Shown here: piece after piece, positions 54,903 to 63,043 of the stretch
Numbering within the stretch: position 1 is the first letter of the stretch
Layout: each line of letters starts with the position of its first letter
Assembly (NCBI RefSeq): GCF_000718635.1
Contig: NZ_JOBF01000022.1
Coordinates: forward strand, 1-64,000
DNA length: 64,000 nucleotides
Reading direction: 5' to 3'
From: Streptomyces varsoviensis
Lineage (GTDB): Bacteria; Actinomycetota; Actinomycetes; Streptomycetales; Streptomycetaceae
Made by a program: the position numbers and the translations under genes
The notes under the pieces: model-generated
What the model saw: the letters and a program-made list of their open reading frames with translations, nothing else
What the model was told of the DNA's origin: nothing
Database searches by the model: none

Positions 54903-55066
54903 CGCACTGCCTCCTCGCGCCCTACACTGCCGTGCCACCGGAGGCTAGCTGCACAGTGCACCTTTTCGCCGGGCTGTCCGCCACGTGGACCCGGCCCCTG
55001 GAGTCTCGGCCACATGGACCCGGCCCCCGGAGCCTCAGCCACGTGGACCCGGCCCCCCTCGGAGTC

Positions 55067-56521
55067 TCAGCGCTTCAGCGCCGCCCGCATCACCGACCTC
55101 GCGATCGGCGCCGCGTTCCCGCCCCCGCTGATGTCGGCCCGGTTCGCGGCCGCGTCCTCGACCACCACCGCCACGGCCACCGCCGGGCCGTCCCCGTCGG
55201 CCTTGGCCCAGGAGATGAACCAGGCGTACGGGGTGCCCTTGTTGTCGACGCCGTGCTGAGCGGTGCCGGTCTTGCCGCCGACGGTCACGCCGTCGATGGC
55301 GGCGTTGGTGCCGGTGCCCTTGGTGACGACGTTCACCATCAGCTTCTGGAGGGTTTCCGCGGTGCCGGTGCTCATCGCGCGGTGCAGGGTGCTGGGGCGG
55401 GTGGTGGAGACGGTGTCGCCGTCGGCGGCGGTGATCTTGTCCACCAGGTACGGCTTGCGCACCTCGCCGCCCGAGGCGACCGCCGCCGCGACCATGGCCA
55501 TCTGGAGCGGGGTCGCGGTGGTGTCGTACTGGCCGATGGCGGAGAGCGCGACCTGCGAGTCGTTCATCTCGCTGTCGAAGTTGCTGCGCACGACGGCCGA
55601 CGGGATGCGCAGGCGGCCGTCGTTGAAGCCGAAGTTCCGGGCGGTCTCGACCATGCCGTCCAGGCCGACGTCCACGCCGAGGCGGGCGAAGACGGTGTTG
55701 CAGGAGACCTCGAAGGCGTGGGTCAGCGTCGCGTTCTCGCACCCCTCCGCCTCGTTCGTGAGCTTGGTGGCGGTGCCGGGGAGGGTGTACGGGCTCGGGG
55801 TGCCCGTCGTCGCGTCCGGGTCGTCGACGGCCCCGTGTTCCAGGGCCGCGGCGGCGGTGACGACCTTGAAGGTGGAGCCGGGCGGATAGACCTGCTTGAG
55901 GGCGCGGTTCAGCATCGGCTGGGCGTCGGCGGCGTTCAGCCGCGACCAGTCGCGGGTGGCCGCCGAGCCGGTGCCGGAGATTCCGTTCGGGTCGTACGAG
56001 GGGGTGGAGGCGAGCGCCAGCACCTTGCCGGTGTCCGGCTCGACGGCGGCGACCGCGCCCCGCTTGCCGCCGAGCCCGTCGAACGCCGCCCGCTGGGCGG
56101 CGGCGTCGATGGTGGTGTGCACGTCGCCGCCGTCCTGCTGCCCGCGTGTGACCTCGTGCCAGAACGGGACCGGCGCGAGGCGGGGGTCGGTGCCGGAGAG
56201 CACGTCGTCCTCGGCGTTCTCGATGAGCGAGGTGCCGTACGTCTGCGAGGCGTACCCGGTGACCGGCGCGTACAACGGGCCCTGGCGGTACGTGCGTTCG
56301 TAGCGGAGCTGCTGGCCGCTGTCCTTGGAGCCGGTCACCGGCCGCCCGCCGACGAGGATGTCGCCGCGCGGCTGGCCGTAACGGGCGATGGTCTGGCGGC
56401 GGTTGGCCTGGTTCTTGTCGTAGTCGTCGGCCTTGAAGACCTGGACGCGGCCGGCGTTCAGGAGCAGCGCCACCAGCAGGAGCAGGCAGAAGGCCGCCGC
56501 GTGCCGGATATAGCGGATCAC
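55067..56521 (-). CDS. pbpA: penicillin-binding protein 2-type transpeptidase
   Basis: A 484-residue class B PBP. One N-terminal helix (about 7-25) is followed by a dimerisation domain and the transpeptidase with Ser216/Lys219 (PPGSTFKVV), SCN (273-275) and KTG (417-419). It is translated from an ATG overlapping the stop of the RodA/FtsW gene (ATGA). The pair forms a glycosyltransferase-transpeptidase unit for cell wall synthesis, in Streptomyces thought to serve development or division. The position far from the dcw cluster fits PbpA/RodA. Confidence 0.95.
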   Translation of the reverse strand: MIRYIRHAAAFCLLLLVALLLNAGRVQVFKADDYDKNQANRRQTIARYGQPRGDILVGGRPVTGSKDSGQQLRYERTYRQGPLYAPVTGYASQTYGTSLIENAEDDVLSGTDPRLAPVPFWHEVTRGQQDGGDVHTTIDAAAQRAAFDGLGGKRGAVAAVEPDTGKVLALASTPSYDPNGISGTGSAATRDWSRLNAADAQPMLNRALKQVYPPGSTFKVVTAAAALEHGAVDDPDATTGTPSPYTLPGTATKLTNEAEGCENATLTHAFEVSCNTVFARLGVDVGLDGMVETARNFGFNDGRLRIPSAVVRSNFDSEMNDSQVALSAIGQYDTTATPLQMAMVAAAVASGGEVRKPYLVDKITAADGDTVSTTRPSTLHRAMSTGTAETLQKLMVNVVTKGTGTNAAIDGVTVGGKTGTAQHGVDNKGTPYAWFISWAKADGDGPAVAVAVVVEDAAANRADISGGGNAAPIARSVMRAALKR

Positions 56522-58047
56522 CGTTCGTCCTCCTCGGGGCCGGGCCCAGGACCAGGCTCGGCACCTGGGCCGGGCCCAGGACCAGGCTCGGGACCAGGGC
56601 CGGGCCCAGGACCGGGACCAGGACCGGGCGGGTCGTACGGGTCGTCCATGCCGTTCAGTTCGCTCAGCGGCCCCGTGCCGGGCGGGGCCGCCGCGATGAC
56701 GCCCGTCGCCGCCGCCGTCGGTTGCGGTCTGCGGGCGCTGTCGCTCATCTTCATCAGCAGCGCGATGATGATCCAGTTGGTGACGACGGACGAGCCGCCC
56801 TGCGCGAGGAACGGCATCGCCATCCCCGTGAGCGGGATCAGGTCCATCACGCCGCCCGCGATCACGAAGACCTGGAGCGCGATGATGGAGGCCAGGCCGA
56901 TGGCGAGCAGCCGGCCGAAGGGGTCGCGCAGCGCCAGCCCGGCCCGGTAGCCGCGGGCGACGAGGAACGCGTACAGCAGGAAGACGACGGTCAGCCCCGT
57001 GAGCCCCAACTCCTCGCCGACCGTGGCCAGGACGAAGTCCGACTTCATCGCGAAGCCGATCAGATACGAGTGGCCCAGGCCCAGGCCCGTACCGAGGATG
57101 CCGCCCGCGGCGAAGGCGAAGAGCGACTGGGCGAGCTGCGAGGCGCCCTGGCCGGCCTCGATGGTGGCGAAGGGGTGCAGCCAGTCCTCGACGCGGCTGT
57201 GCACATGGGGCTCCAGGGAGCCGACGGCCACCGCGCCGACCGCGCAGAGCAGCAGGCCGACCGCGATCCAGCCGGTGCGGCCGGTGGCCACGTACAGCAT
57301 CACGACGAAGAGGCCGAAGAAGAGCAGCGAGGTGCCCAGGTCCCGCTCCAGCACCAGCACGCCGACGCTGACCAGCCAGATCGCGACGACGGGGCCGAGC
57401 ACCCGGCCGGTGGGCAGTTGCAGGCGGTGGATCTTGCGGCCGGTGTAGGCGAGGGCGTGCCGGTTGGCGGCGAGGTAGGCGGCGAAGAACACCGCGAGCA
57501 GGATCTTGGCGAACTCGCCGGGCTGGATGGAGAACGCGCCTATCCGGATCCAGATCTTCGCGCCGTTGATGGCCGGGAAGCCGATCGGCACGACCATCAG
57601 GACGAGCGCGGCGACGACGCAGATATAGGCGTAGCGCTGGAGCAGCCGGTGGTCGCGGAGGAAGAGGACGACCGCGATGAACAGGGCGACGCCCAGCGTG
57701 GACCAGACGAGCTGGGTGGGCGCGGCCCGGTTCTCGGGGGTCTGGAGGTCGAGCCGGTAGATGAGGACCAGGCCGATGCCGTTGAGCAGGACGGCGATGG
57801 GCAGCAGCAGCGGATCGGCGTACGGGGCGCGGAAGCGGACCACGAGATGCGCGAGGAGGGCGAGGACGCCGAGCCCCGCGCCGTAGCTCGCGGCGTCCTT
57901 GGGGACGGTGTTCTCGGCCGCCAGCCCTACGGCGATGTAGCCGTAGACCGAGATCAGCACGGCCCCGATGAGGAGGCCCAGTTCGGTGCCCCGGCGTTTG
58001 GGGAGCCGGAGCAGGGGAGGGGGAGCGTCGGCCGGCGTTGCGCTCAT
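56518..58047 (-). CDS. rodA: RodA/FtsW-type SEDS glycosyltransferase
   Basis: A 509-residue SEDS protein with about ten to twelve membrane helices and the conserved loops (YRLDLQTPENR, IQPGEFAKILLAVFFAAYL, ERDLGTSLLFFG, FAMKSDFVLATVGEELG). It polymerises lipid II. Unusually, the C-terminus has a long Pro/Gly run (GPGPGPGP with EPG breaks, about residues 465-500) after the last helix. The ATG at 58047 has AGGT upstream; a TTG three codons earlier is possible. Translationally coupled to the PBP. Confidence 0.95.
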   Translation of the reverse strand: MSATPADAPPPLLRLPKRRGTELGLLIGAVLISVYGYIAVGLAAENTVPKDAASYGAGLGVLALLAHLVVRFRAPYADPLLLPIAVLLNGIGLVLIYRLDLQTPENRAAPTQLVWSTLGVALFIAVVLFLRDHRLLQRYAYICVVAALVLMVVPIGFPAINGAKIWIRIGAFSIQPGEFAKILLAVFFAAYLAANRHALAYTGRKIHRLQLPTGRVLGPVVAIWLVSVGVLVLERDLGTSLLFFGLFVVMLYVATGRTGWIAVGLLLCAVGAVAVGSLEPHVHSRVEDWLHPFATIEAGQGASQLAQSLFAFAAGGILGTGLGLGHSYLIGFAMKSDFVLATVGEELGLTGLTVVFLLYAFLVARGYRAGLALRDPFGRLLAIGLASIIALQVFVIAGGVMDLIPLTGMAMPFLAQGGSSVVTNWIIIALLMKMSDSARRPQPTAAATGVIAAAPPGTGPLSELNGMDDPYDPPGPGPGPGPGPGPEPGPGPGPGAEPGPGPGPEEDER

Positions 58048-58115
58048 GGGTCGCAACCTAGCAAGGTATGCGACTTATGTCCCTTATGGATGTTGCTAAT
58101 CTGCCCGCATGTTTC

Positions 58116-59060
58116 CTAGCCGGCCGGACTGAGGCTGGGGGCGCCGTCCCCCTCGTCCCCCGCGCCCCCTCCCGCCAGCCCCACCGCCACCGCCCGGTTG
58201 AACGCCCGTACCCGCTCCGTCTCCGCGTGGCGCGGCCACACCACGCACAGCCGCGACGGCGGCAGCCCCGCGACCGGCACGAAGACGATGTCGCGCCGCC
58301 CGTAGTACGCCGCCGTCGGCGCGCAGAAGACCATCGCGCCGCGCTCCGCCGCGACCGCCAGCAGCGCCTCCTGGTTCGTACGGACCAGCGGGCCGCGCGG
58401 GATCGGGCGGCCGCCCGGCGTGGCCGGGGGCGCCATGAACGCGAGCCAGTACCCGGGCGCGGGGCCGGCGACCCCGATCAGCGGGCCGTCCGCCAGCTCC
58501 TCCGCGCCGATGGACGCCCGGCGCGCGAACGGGTGGCGTACGGACACGGCCAGCGTCTGCGGCTGCGCGGGGAACACCGCGCCCACCACCAGATCCGGCT
58601 CCGCCACCGGCATCAGCACGATCGCCGCGTCCACCTCGCCGCGCCGCACCGCCCCGAACGGATCGCCCAGGGCCACCTCCACGATCTCCACCTCGCAGTC
58701 GGGATGCAGCGCGCGGAACGCCCGTACGGCCTCGGTGACCTGCTCGTCCACGTTGCCCTGGAATCCGACGCGCACCACGCCCGCGAGGCCCCGGGCGGCG
58801 GCGCGGGCGCCCTCGACGGCGCGGTGCAGCGTGTCGTACGCCGGGCGCAGCTCCGCCAGGAAGCGGGCGCCGAGCGGGGTCAGCGCCACCCGGCGGCTGG
58901 TGCGGTCCAGCAGCCGCGCCCCGATCCGGCCCTCCAGCGACCGCAGGAGCTGGCTCACCCGGCCCTGGGACACGTACAGCCGCTCCGCCGCGCGCCCGAA
59001 GTGCAGTTCCTCGCTCAGCGCGAGGAAGCACTCCAGCTCCCGCATCTCCAGTCCGCCCAT
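58116..59060 (-). CDS. LysR-family regulator
   Basis: A 314-residue LysR protein. The helix-turn-helix is at the N-terminus (HFGRAAERLYVSQGRVSQLLRSLE) and the effector domain follows (VRVGFQGNVDEQVTEAV, AIVLMPVAEPDLV). ATG at 59060 is taken; ATG at 59045 (MRELECFL) is a good alternative. It is divergent from the MFS-P450 operon across 124 bases and probably controls it. Confidence 0.9.
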   Translation of the reverse strand: MGGLEMRELECFLALSEELHFGRAAERLYVSQGRVSQLLRSLEGRIGARLLDRTSRRVALTPLGARFLAELRPAYDTLHRAVEGARAAARGLAGVVRVGFQGNVDEQVTEAVRAFRALHPDCEVEIVEVALGDPFGAVRRGEVDAAIVLMPVAEPDLVVGAVFPAQPQTLAVSVRHPFARRASIGAEELADGPLIGVAGPAPGYWLAFMAPPATPGGRPIPRGPLVRTNQEALLAVAAERGAMVFCAPTAAYYGRRDIVFVPVAGLPPSRLCVVWPRHAETERVRAFNRAVAVGLAGGGAGDEGDGAPSLSPAG

Positions 59061-59184
59061 GACCCGCCGCCCCGTCGGTCCCGTCAGCCGCATAGGACCT
59101 GTCGGCCCCATCGATTAGCCCGCCTCATCCAAGGATGAGCCCTTCACTGTTGTTCCCGCCCCCGCTCGGGAAAAGGCTTGGGTC

Positions 59185-60402
59185 ATGTCGCGCATCACCG
59201 AAGAACCCCCCGCCGCCCCGGCCACGGCCACCCGCCGCGCCTGGCTCGCGGTCCTCGCCGTCGCCGCCGCCACCTTTGCGGACGTCACCAGCGAGCTGCT
59301 GCCCATCGGCCTGCTCACCCCCATCGGCGCGTCGATGCACGTCACGGACGGAGTGGCCGGCCTAGTCGTGACCGTGCCCGGCATCGTGGCCGCGCTCTCC
59401 GCGCCCGCCGTCACCCTGGGCTGCGCCCGCGTGGAGCGGCGGCTGCTGTTCTGCGGGCTCATCGCGCTGCTGCTCGTCGCCAACGCCGGCTCCGCGCTCG
59501 CCCCGAACTTCGCGGTGCTGCTCGCCGCCCGCGTCCTGGTCGGCGTCAGCATCGGCGGCGTCTGGTCGATCGTCGCGAGCCTCGTCGTTCGGCTGGTGCC
59601 GGAGCGCAACGCCGGCACCGCCACCTCGCTCGCGTTCAGCGGCATCGCCGTCGCCTCCGTCCTCGGCGTCCCGGCCGGCACCCAGCTCGGCGAAGTCGCC
59701 GACTGGCGCGCCGGATTCACCGCCATGGCCGCCCTCTCGGCGCTGGTGCTGGCCGCGCTGTGGCTGACCATGCCCCCGCTTCCGGTGACCCGCCCCGCGC
59801 GCCTCGACGACGTGCCCGCGCTGCTGCGCGACGCCCGGGTGCGCGGCGCCCTCGTCGTCACGCTCGCCCTGGTCACCGGCCACTTCGCGGCCTACACCTA
59901 TATCCGGCCGGTGCTCGAAGACGTCTCCGGCAGCACCCCGACCCTCATCAGCGCGCTCCTCCTCGGCTACGGGCTGGCCGGGGTGGTCAGCAACTTCCTG
60001 GCCGGCGCCGCCGCCACCCGCGACGCGCGCCGGACGCTGCTGGCCCTCACCGCGCTGCTGGCCGCGGCCGTCCTGCTCGCGCCCCTGCTCGGCCGTACGG
60101 TGCCGGGGGCGGTCGCCCTCGTGGTGGCGTGGGGCCTCGGCTACGGCGGGGTCTCCGTGACCGCCCAGACCTGGCTGCTGGCCCTCGCCCCCCAGGCCCG
60201 CGAGTCGGCCTCGTCCCTCTTCGTCGCCGTCTTCAACGCGGCCATCGCGCTCGGCGCGCTGGTCGGCGGCCGGGTGCTCGACGCCTTCTCGCTCACCGCC
60301 GTGCTGTGGTGCGGCGGCGCACTCGCGGCCCTCGCCCTCCTGGCGATGACCCTGTCCGCCGGGGCGCGCAGGGGGCGGGACCGGGCAGTATTGCGCGCAT
60401 GA
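59185..60402 (+). CDS. MFS transporter (DHA1-like)
   Basis: A 405-residue transporter with about twelve membrane helices and the family loop ERRLLFCGLIALL/ARVLVGVSIGG. Such transporters export drugs or arabinose-like compounds. Its stop overlaps the P450 ATG (ATGA at 60399-60402), so the two genes form an operon. Start ATG at 59185. Confidence 0.92.
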   Translation: MSRITEEPPAAPATATRRAWLAVLAVAAATFADVTSELLPIGLLTPIGASMHVTDGVAGLVVTVPGIVAALSAPAVTLGCARVERRLLFCGLIALLLVANAGSALAPNFAVLLAARVLVGVSIGGVWSIVASLVVRLVPERNAGTATSLAFSGIAVASVLGVPAGTQLGEVADWRAGFTAMAALSALVLAALWLTMPPLPVTRPARLDDVPALLRDARVRGALVVTLALVTGHFAAYTYIRPVLEDVSGSTPTLISALLLGYGLAGVVSNFLAGAAATRDARRTLLALTALLAAAVLLAPLLGRTVPGAVALVVAWGLGYGGVSVTAQTWLLALAPQARESASSLFVAVFNAAIALGALVGGRVLDAFSLTAVLWCGGALAALALLAMTLSAGARRGRDRAVLRA

Positions 60403-61685
60403 TGAACATTCGTACGCGTGTCAGCGCCTGGCTGACGCGGAGATTCTTGGCAAATGTCCGCAAGGGTGGTTTTGATCTGTCCAAAGCGGGGCTCCTCCCC
60501 GAGTCCACGCTGATGCCGCTGCGCCGTACCGGCGTGGACCCGGTGCCCGAGCTGGGCGAGATGCGGGAAAAGTCCCCGATCACCAAGCTCTCCGTGCCGC
60601 TCAACCTGAATGTGTGGCTGGTCACGGGGTACGACGAGGCGCGCACGGTACTGGGCCGGGCCGACGGCTTCAGCAACGACTTCTCCAACCTCGTCGGCAA
60701 CGCCGGCGTGACCGAGAACCACAACCCCGGCGGCCTCGGCTTCAGCGATCCGCCCGTCCACTCCCGGCTGCGCCGCCTGCTGACCCCCGAATTCACCATG
60801 CGCCGCCTCGGCCGGCTCACCCCCCGCATCCACGCCCTCGTCGAGGAGCGGCTGGACGAGATGGAGGTGCTGGGCAAGGCGGGTGACCCCGTCGACCTCG
60901 TCCAGGCGTTCGCGATGCCGATCCCCTCGCTGGTCATCTGCGAACTCCTCGGCGTCCCGTACGAGGACCGCGAGGAGTTCCAGCGCCTCGGCACCACCCG
61001 CTTCGACCTCTTCGCGGGCGCGGACGCCTCGCTCGGCGCGATATCCGAGTCCCTGTCCTACCTGCGCGACATCGTCAAGAAGCAGCGCGAGAACCCCGGC
61101 GACGGGCTGCTCGGCATGCTGGTGAAGGAGCACGGCGACGCCATCGACGACGAGGAGCTGGCGGGCCTCGCCGACGGCGTGCTGACCGGCGGGCTGGAGA
61201 CCACCGCCAGCATGCTCGCCCTCGGCACCCTCGTCTTCCTCCGCCACCCCGAACACCTCGTCGCGCTGCGCGACGAGGACGCGGCCGTCGACCCCTTCGT
61301 CGAGGAGCTGCTGCGGTACCTGACGGTGGTTCAGGTCGCCTTCCCGCGCTTCGCCCGCGAGGACATGGAGATAGCGGGCGAGCGGATATCCGCCGGCGAC
61401 GTCGTGCTCTGCTCCCTGAGCGGCGCCGACCGGGACTCCGCCCTCGGCGCCCACATGGACACCTTCGACCCCACCCGCCCCGCCGCCTCCTCCCACCTGG
61501 CCTTCGGCCACGGCATCCACCGCTGCATCGGCGCCGAGCTCGCCCGTATGGAGCTGCGCGCCGCCTATCCGGCGCTGCTGCGCCGGTTCCCGGAGCTGCG
61601 GCTCGCCGTGCCGGAGACGGAACTGGCCTTCCGCAAGTACTCCGCCGTCTTCGGCGTCGACTCGCTGCCGGTGTATCTGCGCTGA
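60399..61685 (+). CDS. cytochrome P450
   Basis: A 428-residue bacterial P450. The ExxR motif is EELLRYL, the heme-binding loop is FGHGIHRCIG, and the I-helix reads GLETTAS, with Gly-Leu-Glu-Thr in place of the common AG-x-(D/E)T. It starts at 60399, overlapping the MFS stop. No ferredoxin gene is next to it. The pairing with an exporter and a divergent LysR gene suggests a small oxidation/export pathway. Confidence 0.94.
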   Translation: MMNIRTRVSAWLTRRFLANVRKGGFDLSKAGLLPESTLMPLRRTGVDPVPELGEMREKSPITKLSVPLNLNVWLVTGYDEARTVLGRADGFSNDFSNLVGNAGVTENHNPGGLGFSDPPVHSRLRRLLTPEFTMRRLGRLTPRIHALVEERLDEMEVLGKAGDPVDLVQAFAMPIPSLVICELLGVPYEDREEFQRLGTTRFDLFAGADASLGAISESLSYLRDIVKKQRENPGDGLLGMLVKEHGDAIDDEELAGLADGVLTGGLETTASMLALGTLVFLRHPEHLVALRDEDAAVDPFVEELLRYLTVVQVAFPRFAREDMEIAGERISAGDVVLCSLSGADRDSALGAHMDTFDPTRPAASSHLAFGHGIHRCIGAELARMELRAAYPALLRRFPELRLAVPETELAFRKYSAVFGVDSLPVYLR

Positions 61686-61787
61686 CGGGCGGGGCCGGGC
61701 CCGCTCGCGACCGGGGTCGAGGCGATGACGGATGGACGGACGGCCTGTCAGCGGGGGCGGGCCGTACGGAACGGAGCCTGGCTGTAC

Positions 61788-61880
61788 GTACGCCTTGCGG
61801 CCCCCGCGGCCGTACGCCTTGCGGTCCCGAGGCCGTACGCCTTGTGGCCCCGCGCCCGTACGCCTAGTGGCCCCCGCGCC
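61788..61880. repeat. four tandem 23-24-bp repeats
   Basis: Units at 61788, 61812, 61835 and 61858 begin GTACGCCTTGCGGCC or close variants. The units diverge at the 3' end. Confidence 0.85.
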
Positions 61881-61904
61881 GGGGCGCGAACTGGTGCGGC
61901 CGCC

Positions 61905-61994
61905 GGTTGAGCGGTCGTCGGTTGAACGGTCGTCGGTTGAGAGCTTGTCAGTTGATTGGTCGTCAGTTGAGTGGTCGCGGCTTGAGTGGCCGCC
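61905..61994. repeat. six tandem 15-bp repeats before the AraC gene
   Basis: Six units of 15 bases (GGTTGAGCGGTCGTC and variants), every one keeping TTGA, run from 61905 to 61994, ending 24 bases before the AraC ATG. A 15-base period keeps reading frame, so it could code, but it could also place direct-repeat binding sites about one and a half helical turns apart. Confidence 0.88.
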
Positions 61995-62018
61995 GTCGGA
62001 GCGGCAAAGTGACGCACT

Positions 62019-62810
62019 ATGCCGAAAACCCGCCAGGCGCCCGCCGCCGCGCCGTCTCTCCCGCCCCCGTCGTCCGGGCCGAACGGCGCCGCGTGGTTTC
62101 CGCACGGCTTCCAGTTCGACGCGCACTCCCACTCCGATGGCCAGCTCGTGTACGCGGCGGCCGGGGCCGTCGCCACGCGGACCGAGCGCGGGGTCTGGGT
62201 CGCGCCCGCGCACCGCGTGACGTGGACGCCGCCGGGGTTCGAGCACGCGCACCGCTTCTACGGCAGCACCGACGCCCGGCTCGTCACGGTGCCGGCCGAC
62301 CTGTGCGGCGAGCTGGTGGCGCACCCCAGCGTGTTCGCGGTGAGCCCGCTGCTGCGGGAGGCGCTGCTGGCGCTGACCGACCGCGCGGAGCCCCGCCCCG
62401 GCGCCGTACGGCGGCTGCTCGCCGTGGTGATCGACGAACTCGCCGAGACCCCCGAGCAGTCCCTGCACCTGCCCGAACCCCGCGACGACCGGCTGCGCGC
62501 GGTCACCGTCCTGCTGCACGCCGACCCCGGACTCGGTACGACCCTGGCCGAGCTGGGGCGCGTCGCGGGGGCCAGCGAACGGACCCTGAGCCGGCTGTGC
62601 CACACCGAACTCGGCATGAGCTTCCACCGCTGGCGCACCACGCTGCGCGTGCACCACGCCCTGGCGCTGCTCAGCGACGGCCGTTCCGTCACCGACACGG
62701 CGATGGAGTGCGGCTGGTCGAACCCGTCGAGCTTCATCGACGCGTTCACCGAGCTGGTCGGCCAGACCCCCGGCCGGTACCAGGCCGAGTCGCGCGGTCA
62801 CCGGAGGTAG
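62019..62810 (+). CDS. AraC-family regulator with cupin domain
   Basis: A 263-residue regulator. A cupin half (FPHGFQFDAHSHSDGQLVYA, RVTWTPPGFEHAH) is followed by two helix-turn-helix motifs (LAELGRVAGASERTLSRL and VTDTAMECGWSNPSSFIDAF). The tandem 15-bp array ends just before its ATG and may be its own operator. Downstream, 233 bases away on the same strand, is the PobA-like gene, which it may activate. Confidence 0.9.
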   Translation: MPKTRQAPAAAPSLPPPSSGPNGAAWFPHGFQFDAHSHSDGQLVYAAAGAVATRTERGVWVAPAHRVTWTPPGFEHAHRFYGSTDARLVTVPADLCGELVAHPSVFAVSPLLREALLALTDRAEPRPGAVRRLLAVVIDELAETPEQSLHLPEPRDDRLRAVTVLLHADPGLGTTLAELGRVAGASERTLSRLCHTELGMSFHRWRTTLRVHHALALLSDGRSVTDTAMECGWSNPSSFIDAFTELVGQTPGRYQAESRGHRR

Positions 62811-62819
62811 GTGGGGCCA

Positions 62820-62874
62820 GGCGAGGGGCGCTCGTACGGCCTGCGCAGGCGCGCTTGGCGAGGGGCGCTCGTAC
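62820..62874. repeat. 18-bp direct repeat in the AraC-PobA gap
   Basis: GGCGAGGGGCGCTCGTAC occurs at 62820-62837 and 62857-62874. It is in the 233-base gap before the PobA-like gene. Confidence 0.75.
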
Positions 62875-63043
62875 CGCCCGCGCGCCCGGTGCTCTTACGG
62901 CCCTCGCGCACGTTGGCGGGTTTCCGGTATCCGCTGCCCGCATCCCGGTTGGCGGCGCTCGCCGCCGCGCCGAGAGTGGTGACAGGCCGCGCGCCCCGTA
63001 CGGCCGGCTGGTTCATTCCTCTCGCCGGAAGGCTCGAAAAGTC

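Larger units (their letters stand above)
61686..62018. other. 333-base gap between P450 and AraC genes
   Basis: The gap holds two tandem-repeat blocks (61788-61880 and 61905-61994) and no gene. The sequence before the AraC ATG has no good Shine-Dalgarno. Confidence 0.6.

Noticed and set aside
61905..61994. Plasmid or phage iteron origin
   Set aside because: The units resemble iterons, but there is no replication initiator gene; the next gene is an AraC regulator.
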